A stretch of DNA of 64,000 nucleotides from Astrothelium macrocarpum (taxonomy: Eukaryota; Ascomycota; Dothideomycetes; Trypetheliales; Trypetheliaceae), in assembly GCA_021030915.1 (NCBI GenBank), contig JAGEMR010000008.1, positions 487,088 to 551,087 on the forward strand, read 5' to 3'. Both the position numbers and the translations under genes were made by a program. Under the pieces are notes generated by a model. It had not been told where the DNA came from. It worked only from the letters and a program-made list of their open reading frames with translations, and did no database searches. Numbering within the stretch: position 1 is the stretch's first letter; each line of letters begins with the position of its first letter. Shown here piece by piece: positions 46,973 to 56,811 of the stretch.

Positions 46973-47778
46973 GCTAATGGGAATAGCGATTGAACAAAGA
47001 ACAAAGAAATGAGATTTCGAACACTTTGGAAATTCGAGGGAAGAGACTAAAAAGCACACGACAGTGGGGTTCATCCAAATTTAAGACTAGGAAATAAATC
47101 CCCATCGGGCGATCTTACCATTGAAACTAAGCATCAACTACGCTACAGCCCGTCATTGCCGCAGCGTGGGATGCCACGTTGGACCAGGGAAACGCGACTG
47201 AAAGTGTCAGGAACGAATATCACCGTACGTAAGCCAGAACTGGTCGAGACTGCTCAGGTGATGACGATGCAGATTGGTGTTCGTCTGGTCTTGTCTCAAG
47301 ATGGACGGTCTCGTCTTAGCGTCTGTAATCTACAGCTCTTACAACGGTATAGCTCGTTCCGAATATCCCTCGGGTAAAATCTGGATATTGTTCCACCAAT
47401 CACTGCTCACGCATTAAATGTCTGAAAGACTGGAGCTGCAACGGCACTTTAGCCGCCTTAGGTACGTGGGGGGACTCCGCAACAGGCAAATCCTTTTGAC
47501 CACAACTGCACAGTTTGAAGATGTACATTTGAGAAGACTTGAATTGGCTTGCTGCATTTGTGTTCAATACATTTGCCTTGGCTTGCTGCAGTCATATCGA
47601 GCACATTCGGCCTGGTCTGCTGCAATCATATTTGCCTCGCTGCAAGCTCTTTGGCCCTAAATCAGCTCGCTTCAAGCCTCTTGAGAGGACCTCAATTAAT
47701 TTGCAGCGTACTCAAGTGAAGATACTCTTGAGCCGTACCGCTGACTGGTGCCACCTCTCACCCCTTTGAGGCACCAAG
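46973..47778. promoter_or_regulatory. Divergent promoter region between aldolase and oxidoreductase, with 34-bp direct repeats
   Basis: 806 bp separate the two start codons. At 47544-47640 a unit of about 34 bp recurs: TTGGCTTGCTGCA starts at 47544 and 47578, and a degenerate copy begins near 47612, with a fourth CTGCA partial near 47640. Repeated spacing in a divergent promoter suits regulator binding, but this is inference. No other gene is seen. Confidence 0.5.
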
Positions 47779-49260
47779 ATGGCTCCTCTAAATGTGTTGA
47801 TGGTAGGCACCGGAGAGTACACAACAGGTTTTGTTGGAGGTGGTATGTCTGGTAGCGACAAGAAGGTTTGTTGGTGAAAGGCCCTATGACATTGACGACT
47901 CTGATTAGGCATTAGGTAGGTGTGGTGGGACTGACGATGTTTGATCTTCGAAGACGTGGAAAAGTAGGCAAGCTCAGTATGGTTGGTACTTCGGGCAATA
48001 AATTTCCAGCAATACGTGAGTCGAACACCAGCCATCTAAGATTTACAAATTGGAAAGATTAGATATAGCAATTCCTTTGAGCGTCTTTACTTTCTCTTCA
48101 GTTAGCTCGGTTTCCTGCGCAAGAACTAAAGACACTCCAGAACTAATGTATTGCAGGGCAACATCTGCAGAAGAACATCAGCGATGTCTACAATAAATTA
48201 GATACATCTTTCACATCCTTTCCAGCCGACGACCAGCGAGATCCAGACGCTTACAAGGCAGCAATTGATGCCCTTTCTCCCGGAGATGCTATTACAATAT
48301 TCACTCCAGATACAACGCACTTTCCTATCGCTTTGTATGCCATAGAGCGCAAGATTCACGTCTTGATTACCAAACCCGCGGTAAAACTACTTGAGCATCA
48401 CCAGACGCTTTTGGAAGAATCTCGAAAACATGGAGTCTTTGTCTTTATCGAGCATCATAAGAGATTCGATCCAGCATACGCTGATGCAAGACATAGGGCT
48501 AAGAACTTGGGAGATTTCAACTACTTTTACAGCTATATGTCGCAGCCTAAATCTCAATTGGAGACATTCAAGGCATGGGCGGGCATTGACAGTGACATCT
48601 CCTACTATTTAAACTCTCATCACATTGATGTGAACGAATCTATGGTCCCGGACTTCAAACCCGTAAAGGTAACAGCAAGTGCAGCGAAAGGAATTGCCAC
48701 CGATCTGGGATGTGCCCCTCAGACTGAAGACACCATTACTCTTTTGGTGAATTGGGAAAAGAAAAACGACTCTTCGAAGCTGGCCACTGGTGTCTATACG
48801 TCAAGCTGGACCGCTCCTCAGAAAGCAGGTGTACATTCCAATCAGTACTTTCACTACATGGCAAGCAAAGGCGAGATTCGGACTAACCAAGCCAAACGAG
48901 GTTACGATGTTACGGAAGATGATGCAGGATTGATGTGGTACAATCCGTAAGTCTTGTCCGCAACGTTTACATTTATTCCGAGCTGATTGTCAAAGCTTTT
49001 ACATGAAGTATGCTCCAGATGAAGAAGGAAATTTTGCAGGCCAAGGTGGATATGGATATGTTTCTTTTGAAAAATTCGTGGACGCAGTCACTGCACTAAA
49101 AGACGGCAAAGCAACTTTGAATGACTTGGATAATCGAGGTCTTCCGACTTTGAAGAATACCATAGCCACCGGAGCAATCCTCGAAGCTGGGCGAAGGTCT
49201 CTGGACGAGAAACGAAGTGTGGAAATTATTGAACAGGATGAAACATGGTCATTGCGATAA
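47779..49260 (+). CDS. Gfo/Idh/MocA-family NAD(P)-dependent oxidoreductase
   Basis: Four exons (47779-47865, 47916-48015, 48157-48946, 48996-49260) give 413 residues. The N-terminal Rossmann fold starts [19 protein letters not shown], with the GxGxxxxG pattern. [19 protein letters not shown] and [11 protein letters not shown] contain the family's TKP in place of [12 protein letters not shown] supplies the HxxD-like active-site region. The C-terminal half forms the beta-sheet substrate domain ([29 protein letters not shown]). Known members oxidise or reduce sugars, inositols and their acids. Intron 2 is 141 bp, the other two about 50 bp. The divergent DHDPS-type aldolase makes a sugar-acid or polyol route likely; the substrate cannot be read from sequence alone. 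Confidence 0.88.
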
Positions 49261-49973
49261 GAATCATTAGCTTTGTTCCAAATACATTGACAAACAAAGG
49301 GGCAAAAAATGACAGTATAAGGCATTCTACCAATTTTGTCTACAGACATGACAAATATGGATCCACTCGCGTGGCTGATACGGTAGTATCAAGATGTCCC
49401 CTTTTTTGGCCAGGCTGTGATATCTGGCTTTTGTGTTCGAATGTTACCTCTGTTCCAGGAGAATCGGAATTTTCGCGTTAGGTGAGAGACAAAGCGGATG
49501 CGCTGCTGGATACAGCGCATCGTGCTTCCCGCAGCCTTTGTTCACGACCATCACTTTACAGCGTGTGCATGGTGCCAATTTTCTCACTCTGTTAAAGATA
49601 CGCCTGGGTGATGGTCTGTTAGTCTTGGAGCGACCATGTCTATATTCAACCTCACACTGTGCAGCGGAGTCATCCCCGTGCCACAGTGTGACTCTAACAG
49701 ATTGACAATACCTCACTTTGAATCCTGATCACAATGTTAGTGAAGCTCAACAACGATCTCACGCCTTCCATTCAAATTTGCCGGCTATTTTGGAGTACAA
49801 AAGCCGAGTCTCTTATCCTCGCCTCCTTCTTCAACGAACATCTCTTCATTCTTTCGATCCTTAGATCCAGACGCAGCTTAAATAGCACTTGCCTACGGTC
49901 GACACTATTCTTCATACATACGAGCTTATTCCTACGAGCTTCGTCTAAACACATTCCCTACGCATCTTGCAAG
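49261..49973. other. Intergenic; leader of the mini-exon gene
   Basis: No separate gene recognised. The pyrimidine-rich tract with CTTC repeats at about 49825-49870 looks like a fungal transcription start region. An in-frame upstream ATG exists at 49734, so the following gene could start 80 codons earlier. Confidence 0.4.
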
Positions 49974-52243
49974 ATGTTCTTCAAATTGCCACGTTTGCTT
50001 TCGTACACGTTCCTGCCTCCTAGCACGCACGCAGTGACCGAGTCATTACCATATGAACATGCCAAGAGCGGAATTGGCGGTCCAGATGACACCACCATTT
50101 CTTCAGTCGTTGCTGTCATTGGAAATGTCCTAATAACATTCGCCCTTTGCATTAACCTCTATTACTCTTTCTATCTTTGCATCAATAAGGCGATCCCGGC
50201 CGTCCGCAAGGCAGTTCGAGCAGATTCAGCAGCTGAATCAGCTTCTCAGGATGGGTAAGAGATTTTCTGATTCCCATAAATGCTTCCGACCAACTCGGAG
50301 GCCCCCAAAGTCGGTTCAAGCGTTAGAAGATACAACCGTTTTTGAAGTCTTCGTCACTATCCCCGCCATATTTTTTTATTGGAAGTCTCCTTGAATTATG
50401 TTCTCCTAGATTCTCCTTTCGCTCCCCACGGTCTCTGTCGCTTCACTCTTCAGGATCTGCTTCTGCTGCACATTTCGGTTAACGACATTTCCCGTGACTA
50501 GCTAACCTGATCTTCTCACGGTACTCGAAAGTGTTCATTCTGCTCGCCACTGTTTATTCCTACTGCATGTATGTGTCTATGCTGGGAATCCCCCTTGTGG
50601 TGAATAGCTGTCTTATGTTTCGATGTTTCTTGGTCGACCTATTAGTGAGTCCAAATAATTTTGCATGGCTAAAATTTACTCTAGGCCTTTCTATAGGGTT
50701 TGGCCCTTCGCTCCTCGTCAATACTTGGATCACACGCAAACCGGTATGGATAGAGTCATGAGCATTGTTATCATATTCCTGTATGAGTTGACACCAGCCG
50801 TGCGAGCGAGTAAGCACCGGGAGGAGGCATTTCATGAGTTAATTGGTCAGCTTGGTGTGGGGACCAGACGTCTCCAACGCAAACAATCGGAATCGGCCCA
50901 GGAGATTCAGGAATACCAAGAAAAGATTGAACGTTTACAGACAAAGCAGAATGTGTTGATTCAGGAAAACAATGATTTGATTCAGGAACAGAATCGTCTC
51001 GGACAACTGGTCAGCTCCTATGAATCTACTCTGACGAGGATAATCTCGACATATGATGAGAAATCTCAAGAAAGCAAAGCCTCACAGGAGAATCTGGAGA
51101 AAATCGTGTCCACTCTTCGGAGCGATTTGGAGAATGAGCGGCAGGCAGCAGAGGAAAAATCCCGGCTGCTACAGCCTCAAATGGAAGAATTTCTAAAGAG
51201 GATAGGGGTACTGGAAGACGATAGCAGAGACGCTGCTCACACCAGTATGCGAAACTTTTGAGGTCTTGAGATAACTTCATATCAAATGCTGACGTATTTG
51301 CGCTCTAGTACTCTCATCTATCGGTGTGGGTTCTTTGAAACCACGAGGCTCAGAGCCCAGTGGGCATTCGCGTATGTGGAATCATTTCTCATTCTCGAAT
51401 GACATATGCTGACGCGCTATCTTTTTCCTGTTCAGCTATCCCACCATCTTCTCCAGTTGGGAAGCCGTTTCAAGGCTTGGAAGCATCCAAGCATGCTGGT
51501 GAGCAAACAAGCTTCCCTTTTGGCCAAGGTAGATGAATCTTGCTGACGTGATTTACTAATTAGATCCCTTGCCTGGACCTTCGACGGCCTCAAGGGTACA
51601 AGAACTTGATGTCTCAAAGCACGCGGGTAAGCTCGCCAACTTCCTCTTGTTTTTGGTAAAATTTTACGCCTCTCTCTAACATGATTCCGTCACTAGATGC
51701 TCCAACTGGCCCTTCAATTGCCTCAAAGCCACAAGGCCTGCAAGCGTCTAAATGGAATGGTAAGTAAGATTCTTCATGCCTTACTAAAGAGATACAGATC
51801 GCTGAATATCTCCTACGCAGATGCACCGAAAAAGGCCTCGACTCCTCCGATATTTCCACATTCCCTTCCGCCAAAGCCTCAAGGCTCGGCAAGTTCCAAG
51901 CACGCCGGTGAGTAAGCTCACTGTCCCGAATATCAAATATTCACGGCTTTAGCTGAGATTCATGATGTCGATAGCCGTTTCAATCCCTACCGCACCTTCT
52001 GAGCCCAGTGGCAGATTCATGGGTCGTCAGTCGGTTGGTAAGTGGGTCATGCCCTCAGAACCGAGGAAATTTTGATGAGGGTTGCTAACATATAATATTG
52101 CAGGCGGTAAATGGCCAAATGGAAGTCGGCCGCGGGGCACGCGAGGGGACAAGCAAGCTCAGAGGATCCGGAAGAAGAAGAGAGACGCAGAGAGGCGGGA
52201 AGGAGCGGAGGAGCAGGGTGGGGAGACCACCGCTAGCGAATGA
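49974..52243 (+). CDS. Membrane-anchored coiled-coil protein with a C-terminal array of symmetric mini-exons
   Basis: I do not recognise the family. Exon 1 (49974-50254) encodes a short leader and a hydrophobic span (VAVIGNVLITFALCINLYYSF). The next part is uncertain: either an exon 50301-50384, or two exons 50410-50477 and 50532-50568; both restore the same frame and add hydrophobic sequence. Exon 50685-51244 gives another possible span (VMSIVIIFLYELTPAV) and about 130 residues of coiled coil (IERLQTKQNVLIQENNDLI). Then come six mini-exons: 51309-51371, 51436-51498, 51564-51626, 51697-51759, 51821-51907 and 51975-52037. Five are 63 nt and one 87 nt, every one starts and ends in phase 1, and most encode DxPxxPSxxSKxQGLxASK followed by HA. 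The last exon 52104-52243 adds a Lys/Arg-rich tail. Total about 488-495 residues. Any mini-exon can be skipped without frame loss. Confidence 0.72.
51309..52037 (+). repeat. Array of six tandem phase 1-1 mini-exons (63 nt or 87 nt)
   Basis: The coding units are separated by introns of 64, 65, 70, 61 and 67 bp, each with a GT donor and AG acceptor. Units two to five share the PS..SK.QGL.ASKHA pattern; units one and six are more diverged and share an EPSG motif with one another. Unit five carries a 24-nt insertion. The period of exon plus intron is about 125-135 bp, as expected from repeated duplication of one exon-intron unit. Confidence 0.8.
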
Positions 52244-52545
52244 TGCTTTTTTGAGGCAGGGCGAAAGCGAGCAGGAAGGGTAGGCGAAGGGTGAAGTAAT
52301 GATCATCCGGAGGGGACCCCAGTCTGCTATGGTGGATGGGCCCCTATGTTGTTGAGCAATGGAAAACGTTTCGAATGCTCTCTTTTTCCATTTGCTCTTA
52401 TTTCCTTTCACAATTGCAGGCGGAGGGAATGACCCTCCAAAGCTAATCCCATGTTCCTATGGCGAAAGCAAATGTCTCTATGATTATTTAAAAGTTCAAA
52501 TCATTACGTTTCTTAACATGTGCATGCACAGTCACACTCCCTGAT
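52244..52545. other. Intergenic between convergent genes, nothing recognised
   Basis: 302 bp holding the two 3-prime regions. No feature seen. Confidence 0.4.
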
Positions 52546-53567
52546 CTATAGTTCATTTGTCGACTCCATCTTCATTCTCAACTGAATGCTTTCCCATCCT
52601 CTTTTCACCACATCTGACGATATTGTTCCCTTTAACTTCCGCATAGCTTCATCAATCGACAATAGATGACTCTCATACGTCAGCTCGTCTTCATCGACTC
52701 CAGTTCCAACGTGTTTCACTGGTTCGTACCCCTCTGGCTCCATCGTCATCCGTTCTTTCAACGTCATCTTTGGAAACGGGGCCGGCGCTACATATGGCGT
52801 TGAAATCGGCACTCGCGGTCCCTCCGAGCTCGTTGAGTCTGTCCGATACTCTGCCTTTGCAAGAAGTTCGTTTTGTAATGCTTGTTGCTGCGTGGTAACA
52901 CCTTCCTCTATTTGAGGCGGAACAGTTTCCGCCGCATACCAGAACAATATGTACTGCCTGGTAGCAGTCATCGGCAATAGCTCGGTCCATATAGGTTCAG
53001 CGAAAAACGGTGTGTAGCGTTCATCGGCCTTATCACGAATGTAGGGCTGTCGGTGTGGAATAGGTAGAGGAAGGAGACGGTTTAAATAGCCTGACTAGCA
53101 ACATATTAGTCCTGTATTCATGCTTATGTTATCTCATGTATGGATCTGCTCGTCGAGTAATACAATTCGAGCACGGTAAGCAGGGCAGACCTCAATGAAA
53201 TGCATACCTCCTCATATCCTTCGCGTACAGCGCCTGCACTGGTCTCTTCATTTGCATCTCTCCTCCCCTTTGGTAGAAACCAATATTTTTCCTTTGGATG
53301 GTAGCAAACAACTACTCTGTTGGATGCAATGTGAAAAATTGCTACACCAGCACCAATAGTCAGGTTCTCGGCTGCAAAATGTGCAAACAAAGGTGACGTT
53401 GGTCGAGGCGCTGAAGATGACATGGGTGTGGAAGACGACGAAGATGATGTTGTTGATAGAGACTGGCCATGTTCCGTATGTGATTGCTCTAGAGATTTAT
53501 TCTGTGAGGACCTGAGGCGCAGTTTGGCAAAGAATGAGTCTTTGGACGTCATTTGTAACGTTGGCAT
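52546..53567 (-). CDS. NUDIX hydrolase
   Basis: NUDIX enzymes hydrolyse nucleoside diphosphates linked to another group, including NDP-sugars, diadenosine polyphosphates or capped RNA. Two exons on the minus strand (53567-53208, 53094-52546; 113-bp intron) give 302 residues. A Ser-rich leader (residues 1-55) precedes the fold, which starts TIGAGVAIFHIASNRVVVC. The Nudix box GX5EX7REUXEEXGU is GRRDANEETSAGAVREGYEE followed by SGY; the intron falls inside the box, between the second EE and SG, and splicing restores it. Later segments (FAEPIWTELLPMTATRQYILFWYAAE) are the continuing beta strands. The C-terminal part is acidic. The start could also be the second Met (MTSKDS). The substrate is not predictable. 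Confidence 0.9.
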
Positions 53568-53915
53568 TGAACCTTCGAGCGTTACCGCTTACAGTAATCG
53601 GTTCCCTCTGAGCCTTTACCGACCACGCCGACTACTTTGCTGATGCCTACATGTCCCCCGTCACTGTGGGAAGATACCGGGTATGGTGCCAATGTCGAGT
53701 TTAAATAAGCCTTGAGGACCAGATAGAGCACTCATGAGTCACCTATATGTCTCCCGTCAATGGTGTGCCCTCTCAATTCACTGATCCAAGTGAGTGAAGG
53801 AATTCAACTTTCAAGTACAGTACTGAACGTTTTCTATTTGGACATTATCGAATTATTTGGGACGTTTCTTCGTAAATCATGATCCGCAGCCAAATACTCT
53901 TGAAGGCGACCTCGA
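53568..53915. other. Intergenic, nothing recognised
   Basis: Spacer of 348 bp between two genes in the same direction. It probably contains the NUDIX gene promoter. Confidence 0.4.
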
Positions 53916-55859
53916 TCACCTATCACCAACTTTCACATATACACTTCCAGAATTGCTCGAAAACCCTAGCCTACTCTTCCCATAGCCTTTCATTGCAAGA
54001 ACCTTTCGATCTGCCTTGTACAGAACTTCAACATCCTTGCCTTCTAAAGTCACCGATCCACTTCCGATCGTTCCGCGGATTTTGCCTTCCCATGCTTGCG
54101 GATACTCAAGGTTAATACTTCCTGACCCACTCTGATGTGAGCTAAGAAGATGCCGCATAGGAGTTTGCCGCTCAAAGAGAGGTTCAAAAACTTGAATAGC
54201 AGTATGACTAGAATCAGTTTTTGTTCTGATTGTTGACGTCTCAGAACCAGCATGTAGAGGTTGAATAGATGCCTTGATCAAGCCTGACGACGACTGGATT
54301 TTGGTGGAACTTCCATGCAAGAAGTTTCCCAGAATGGCTCCCGAGTTGGATTGGACTGTAGTACGAAAATCACGGTCAGGTATTGTAGCAGCCTCTGGAG
54401 AATCGGATGAGGGGAAAATGACTGTGATTGCACCACTTTCCGAGTGAAAGACTGATTCAGCAGGTGCTGGGTAGGCTTCGGAATTGTTTCGAGGATCTAC
54501 TGATACGTCGATCATACCAGTTTGAGTCGTGATAGAAAGCAAATCTCGTAATGCAAAGCTTCCCTTGACAGCACCGTGTCCAGCATCGATAATGGTTTTG
54601 CGAGAATCAAAGTGCTCCGATGACAGAGCACCGCCTCGATGAAGGACAATTTCAGTCGTGTTCAGAATGGCGACATCTAATCCAGACATCAAATAGACGT
54701 GAAAGTCCTCGGTACTGATTTGGAAATTCTCAAGTTCAACACCAGGAGCAATGGATATTGTGATGTCTACACTGAGGCAAGGCTTCCTGAATAGGGACCT
54801 GTCGATTTGCTCAAGATCTGGTGCTTCGATACTGATGGAGCTACCCGCGATAGCATACCGAATCTGTTTGACAGTAAAGTTGTCATCTACGCGAAAAGAC
54901 AGCCGGACTTTTATATTATCCGACTGGAATTCCTCGCCCCGTACAACACGAATGATGCCTGAAACTCCACCAGAGATAAGGTAGCCTTTGTTGATGAATT
55001 CTCGAAGACTGAATGCCTCTGATTTTGGAAAAATCAAGGTTTTTTCAAAAGTGGCTGATGCGTATGGACAATTTGATGGCGGATCATGTTTGCCATAATC
55101 AGGAATGGTAGGAAGCGTCGCATGTGGGTGGTCTTCTTTTTTCCTCTGATGCGAATCAGCAAAACATACTCGTAAACAGAATATTCTTTCAAATACATTT
55201 GACCAACTGCTAGTAAACACAAGAACCAGTATCAATACTACCAATACAATCCCAATTACGGCGACAAGGCCATGTAAGATTTTCTTGCATATTTGACTGG
55301 ACCAACAACTTTCTCTCCTTCTTCGTCGCCGTACTTGGTTTTCTGTTAGTCCTCCCTCTTCCATCTCTACTCGCTCTGACATATTTTGTGGGGCCCTTTG
55401 TGTAGTAAAAGGTGTGATTGTTGTTCCACCATAGTTTATTGATCCTTCCTCAACCTGCATCGGCTCGGTCATGCTTCGGGGGCTTCTTCGGGTTTCGAAA
55501 GGCGAGATCGTCGTTGCAGTTCCATAGTTTGTCGAAAAAGAAGGAGCTCCATTTCCATGGTTAGAGTCCATAGGCGGTGGACTTGCGATGGCAGCGGTAT
55601 AGGTTGGAGGAGGTGGTCCAGAATCGAGAAGAGGACTGTTCTCGGAAAGGGCACGAAAACCAAGTGTTCTTCGCCCTCGATTCAATTGTGATGGTGTAGA
55701 TGTTTCTTGCCAGTCCGAAGCTGCTTCGCTTGCTTTTCCACTTGAAGATGAGGGGTCTTCTACGATTGTATCTGGAGCATGGCTGTGAGGACTGAAATAA
55801 CCATCGGTAGGACTCAGTTCATCAGAGAAAGATTCAGTGTCGGAGTCGTAATTATCCAT
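53916..55859 (-). CDS. Single-pass membrane protein with repetitive beta-rich outer domain
   Basis: Intronless, 647 residues. Residues 1-185 are Ser/Pro/Thr-rich and acidic, with an arginine cluster (RRRRRRES) just before one strong membrane span (VAVIGIVLVVLILVLVFTS). Positive residues on the N-terminal side suggest that this side is cytosolic and that the following 420 residues lie outside or in a lumen. That part contains recurring short strand motifs of the type SGAITV, SGAILG, SSGLIKA, SGSINL, GSGSVTL and SGSVYV, as in the beta-solenoid pattern of DUF4097-like adhesin domains. Several N-glycosylation sequons (NFT, NTT, NNS) are present. The function is unknown; similar proteins occur widely in filamentous fungi. 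Confidence 0.8.
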   Translation of the reverse strand: MDNYDSDTESFSDELSPTDGYFSPHSHAPDTIVEDPSSSSGKASEAASDWQETSTPSQLNRGRRTLGFRALSENSPLLDSGPPPPTYTAAIASPPPMDSNHGNGAPSFSTNYGTATTISPFETRRSPRSMTEPMQVEEGSINYGGTTITPFTTQRAPQNMSERVEMEEGGLTENQVRRRRRRESCWSSQICKKILHGLVAVIGIVLVVLILVLVFTSSWSNVFERIFCLRVCFADSHQRKKEDHPHATLPTIPDYGKHDPPSNCPYASATFEKTLIFPKSEAFSLREFINKGYLISGGVSGIIRVVRGEEFQSDNIKVRLSFRVDDNFTVKQIRYAIAGSSISIEAPDLEQIDRSLFRKPCLSVDITISIAPGVELENFQISTEDFHVYLMSGLDVAILNTTEIVLHRGGALSSEHFDSRKTIIDAGHGAVKGSFALRDLLSITTQTGMIDVSVDPRNNSEAYPAPAESVFHSESGAITVIFPSSDSPEAATIPDRDFRTTVQSNSGAILGNFLHGSSTKIQSSSGLIKASIQPLHAGSETSTIRTKTDSSHTAIQVFEPLFERQTPMRHLLSSHQSGSGSINLEYPQAWEGKIRGTIGSGSVTLEGKDVEVLYKADRKVLAMKGYGKSRLGFSSNSGSVYVKVGDR

Positions 55860-56811
55860 GTCAATTGTGTCAATAAGGTGATACAGTTACACGACAAACA
55901 GTCAAAGAAGGACGATTGGTGATGGAGCGTCAATTGAGCTGTAGACGAGGTGACATTTGATGTTTGCCATCCAGGAATGGAGGCCTCGTCATCCAGGCAT
56001 CTGCAAAACTTATTGCAGATAGAGGTTTACGTGGACATATGCAGCTGCGCAACTCGTGCAGACGTTCCTGCACTCTTCCATGAGGGACCCCGCACTGTGT
56101 TGCATAAGGCATTGGTTCGGCCATGATAAAGTAAGTGACGGATTGAATTTGATTGGAGAAACAGAAGGCCCTATCAGGGTCATGCATCTTCGTCTCTTGA
56201 TCTTCAACGTTAGCTTGGCTTAGGTCTGAGCGGCGGAACGCGTATGTCTCCCGAATAGGCTAGTCAACGGCTGACAGATAAGAATACCACCATTTGCGTA
56301 TGACTCAATGGCATTGTGCGCCTGTAAGCTTTGAGGTCGACCCTGGTGACTGAAATCAGGATTGTCGCTCCTGGGGTCCTCTAGCCCCCTCACCAAACTC
56401 CGACAGAATGGTAGAAGCTATTTCTTGAAGATATTTACACATCATTCGAACCATTTTTGATCGAGTTTGGCAAATGGGTCGAGGGTCTTTTGGGAGTGAC
56501 ATTTCTACTTTCAGTCACTGGTGCCGCAGTGACATATAGATTGTCTTTGTGCAAGCGTTGCAACACAACTCTGGTTTGTTTGGGAGACGTTGCATTGTGC
56601 CAAGCTTATTCGTTACATCTCAAGGTCATGTCAATATTGTCTATTTATCCCTTCCTAGCTGTGTAGGAATACTTTTTAGTCGGCCATTCTTTTCTTTGGC
56701 CGGCCGACATTAGAAAAATTCAGAGTAAAGACGCTTTAGGAGTTCTTTCTAAAATAGGTAATTGAATTCCCCCGAGCAAAAAATTTGTGTCATTGACAAC
56801 GATGGTGGCTT
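55860..56811. other. Intergenic, no gene recognised
   Basis: 950 bp between two minus-strand genes. Short frames on both strands have no family resemblance. No repeat was noticed. Confidence 0.4.

Noticed and set aside
46973..47074. Upstream ATG at 47074 as start of the aldolase
   Set aside because: It would add 34 residues with a hydrophobic stretch not seen in this cytosolic family; the ATG at 46972 gives a normal N-terminus.
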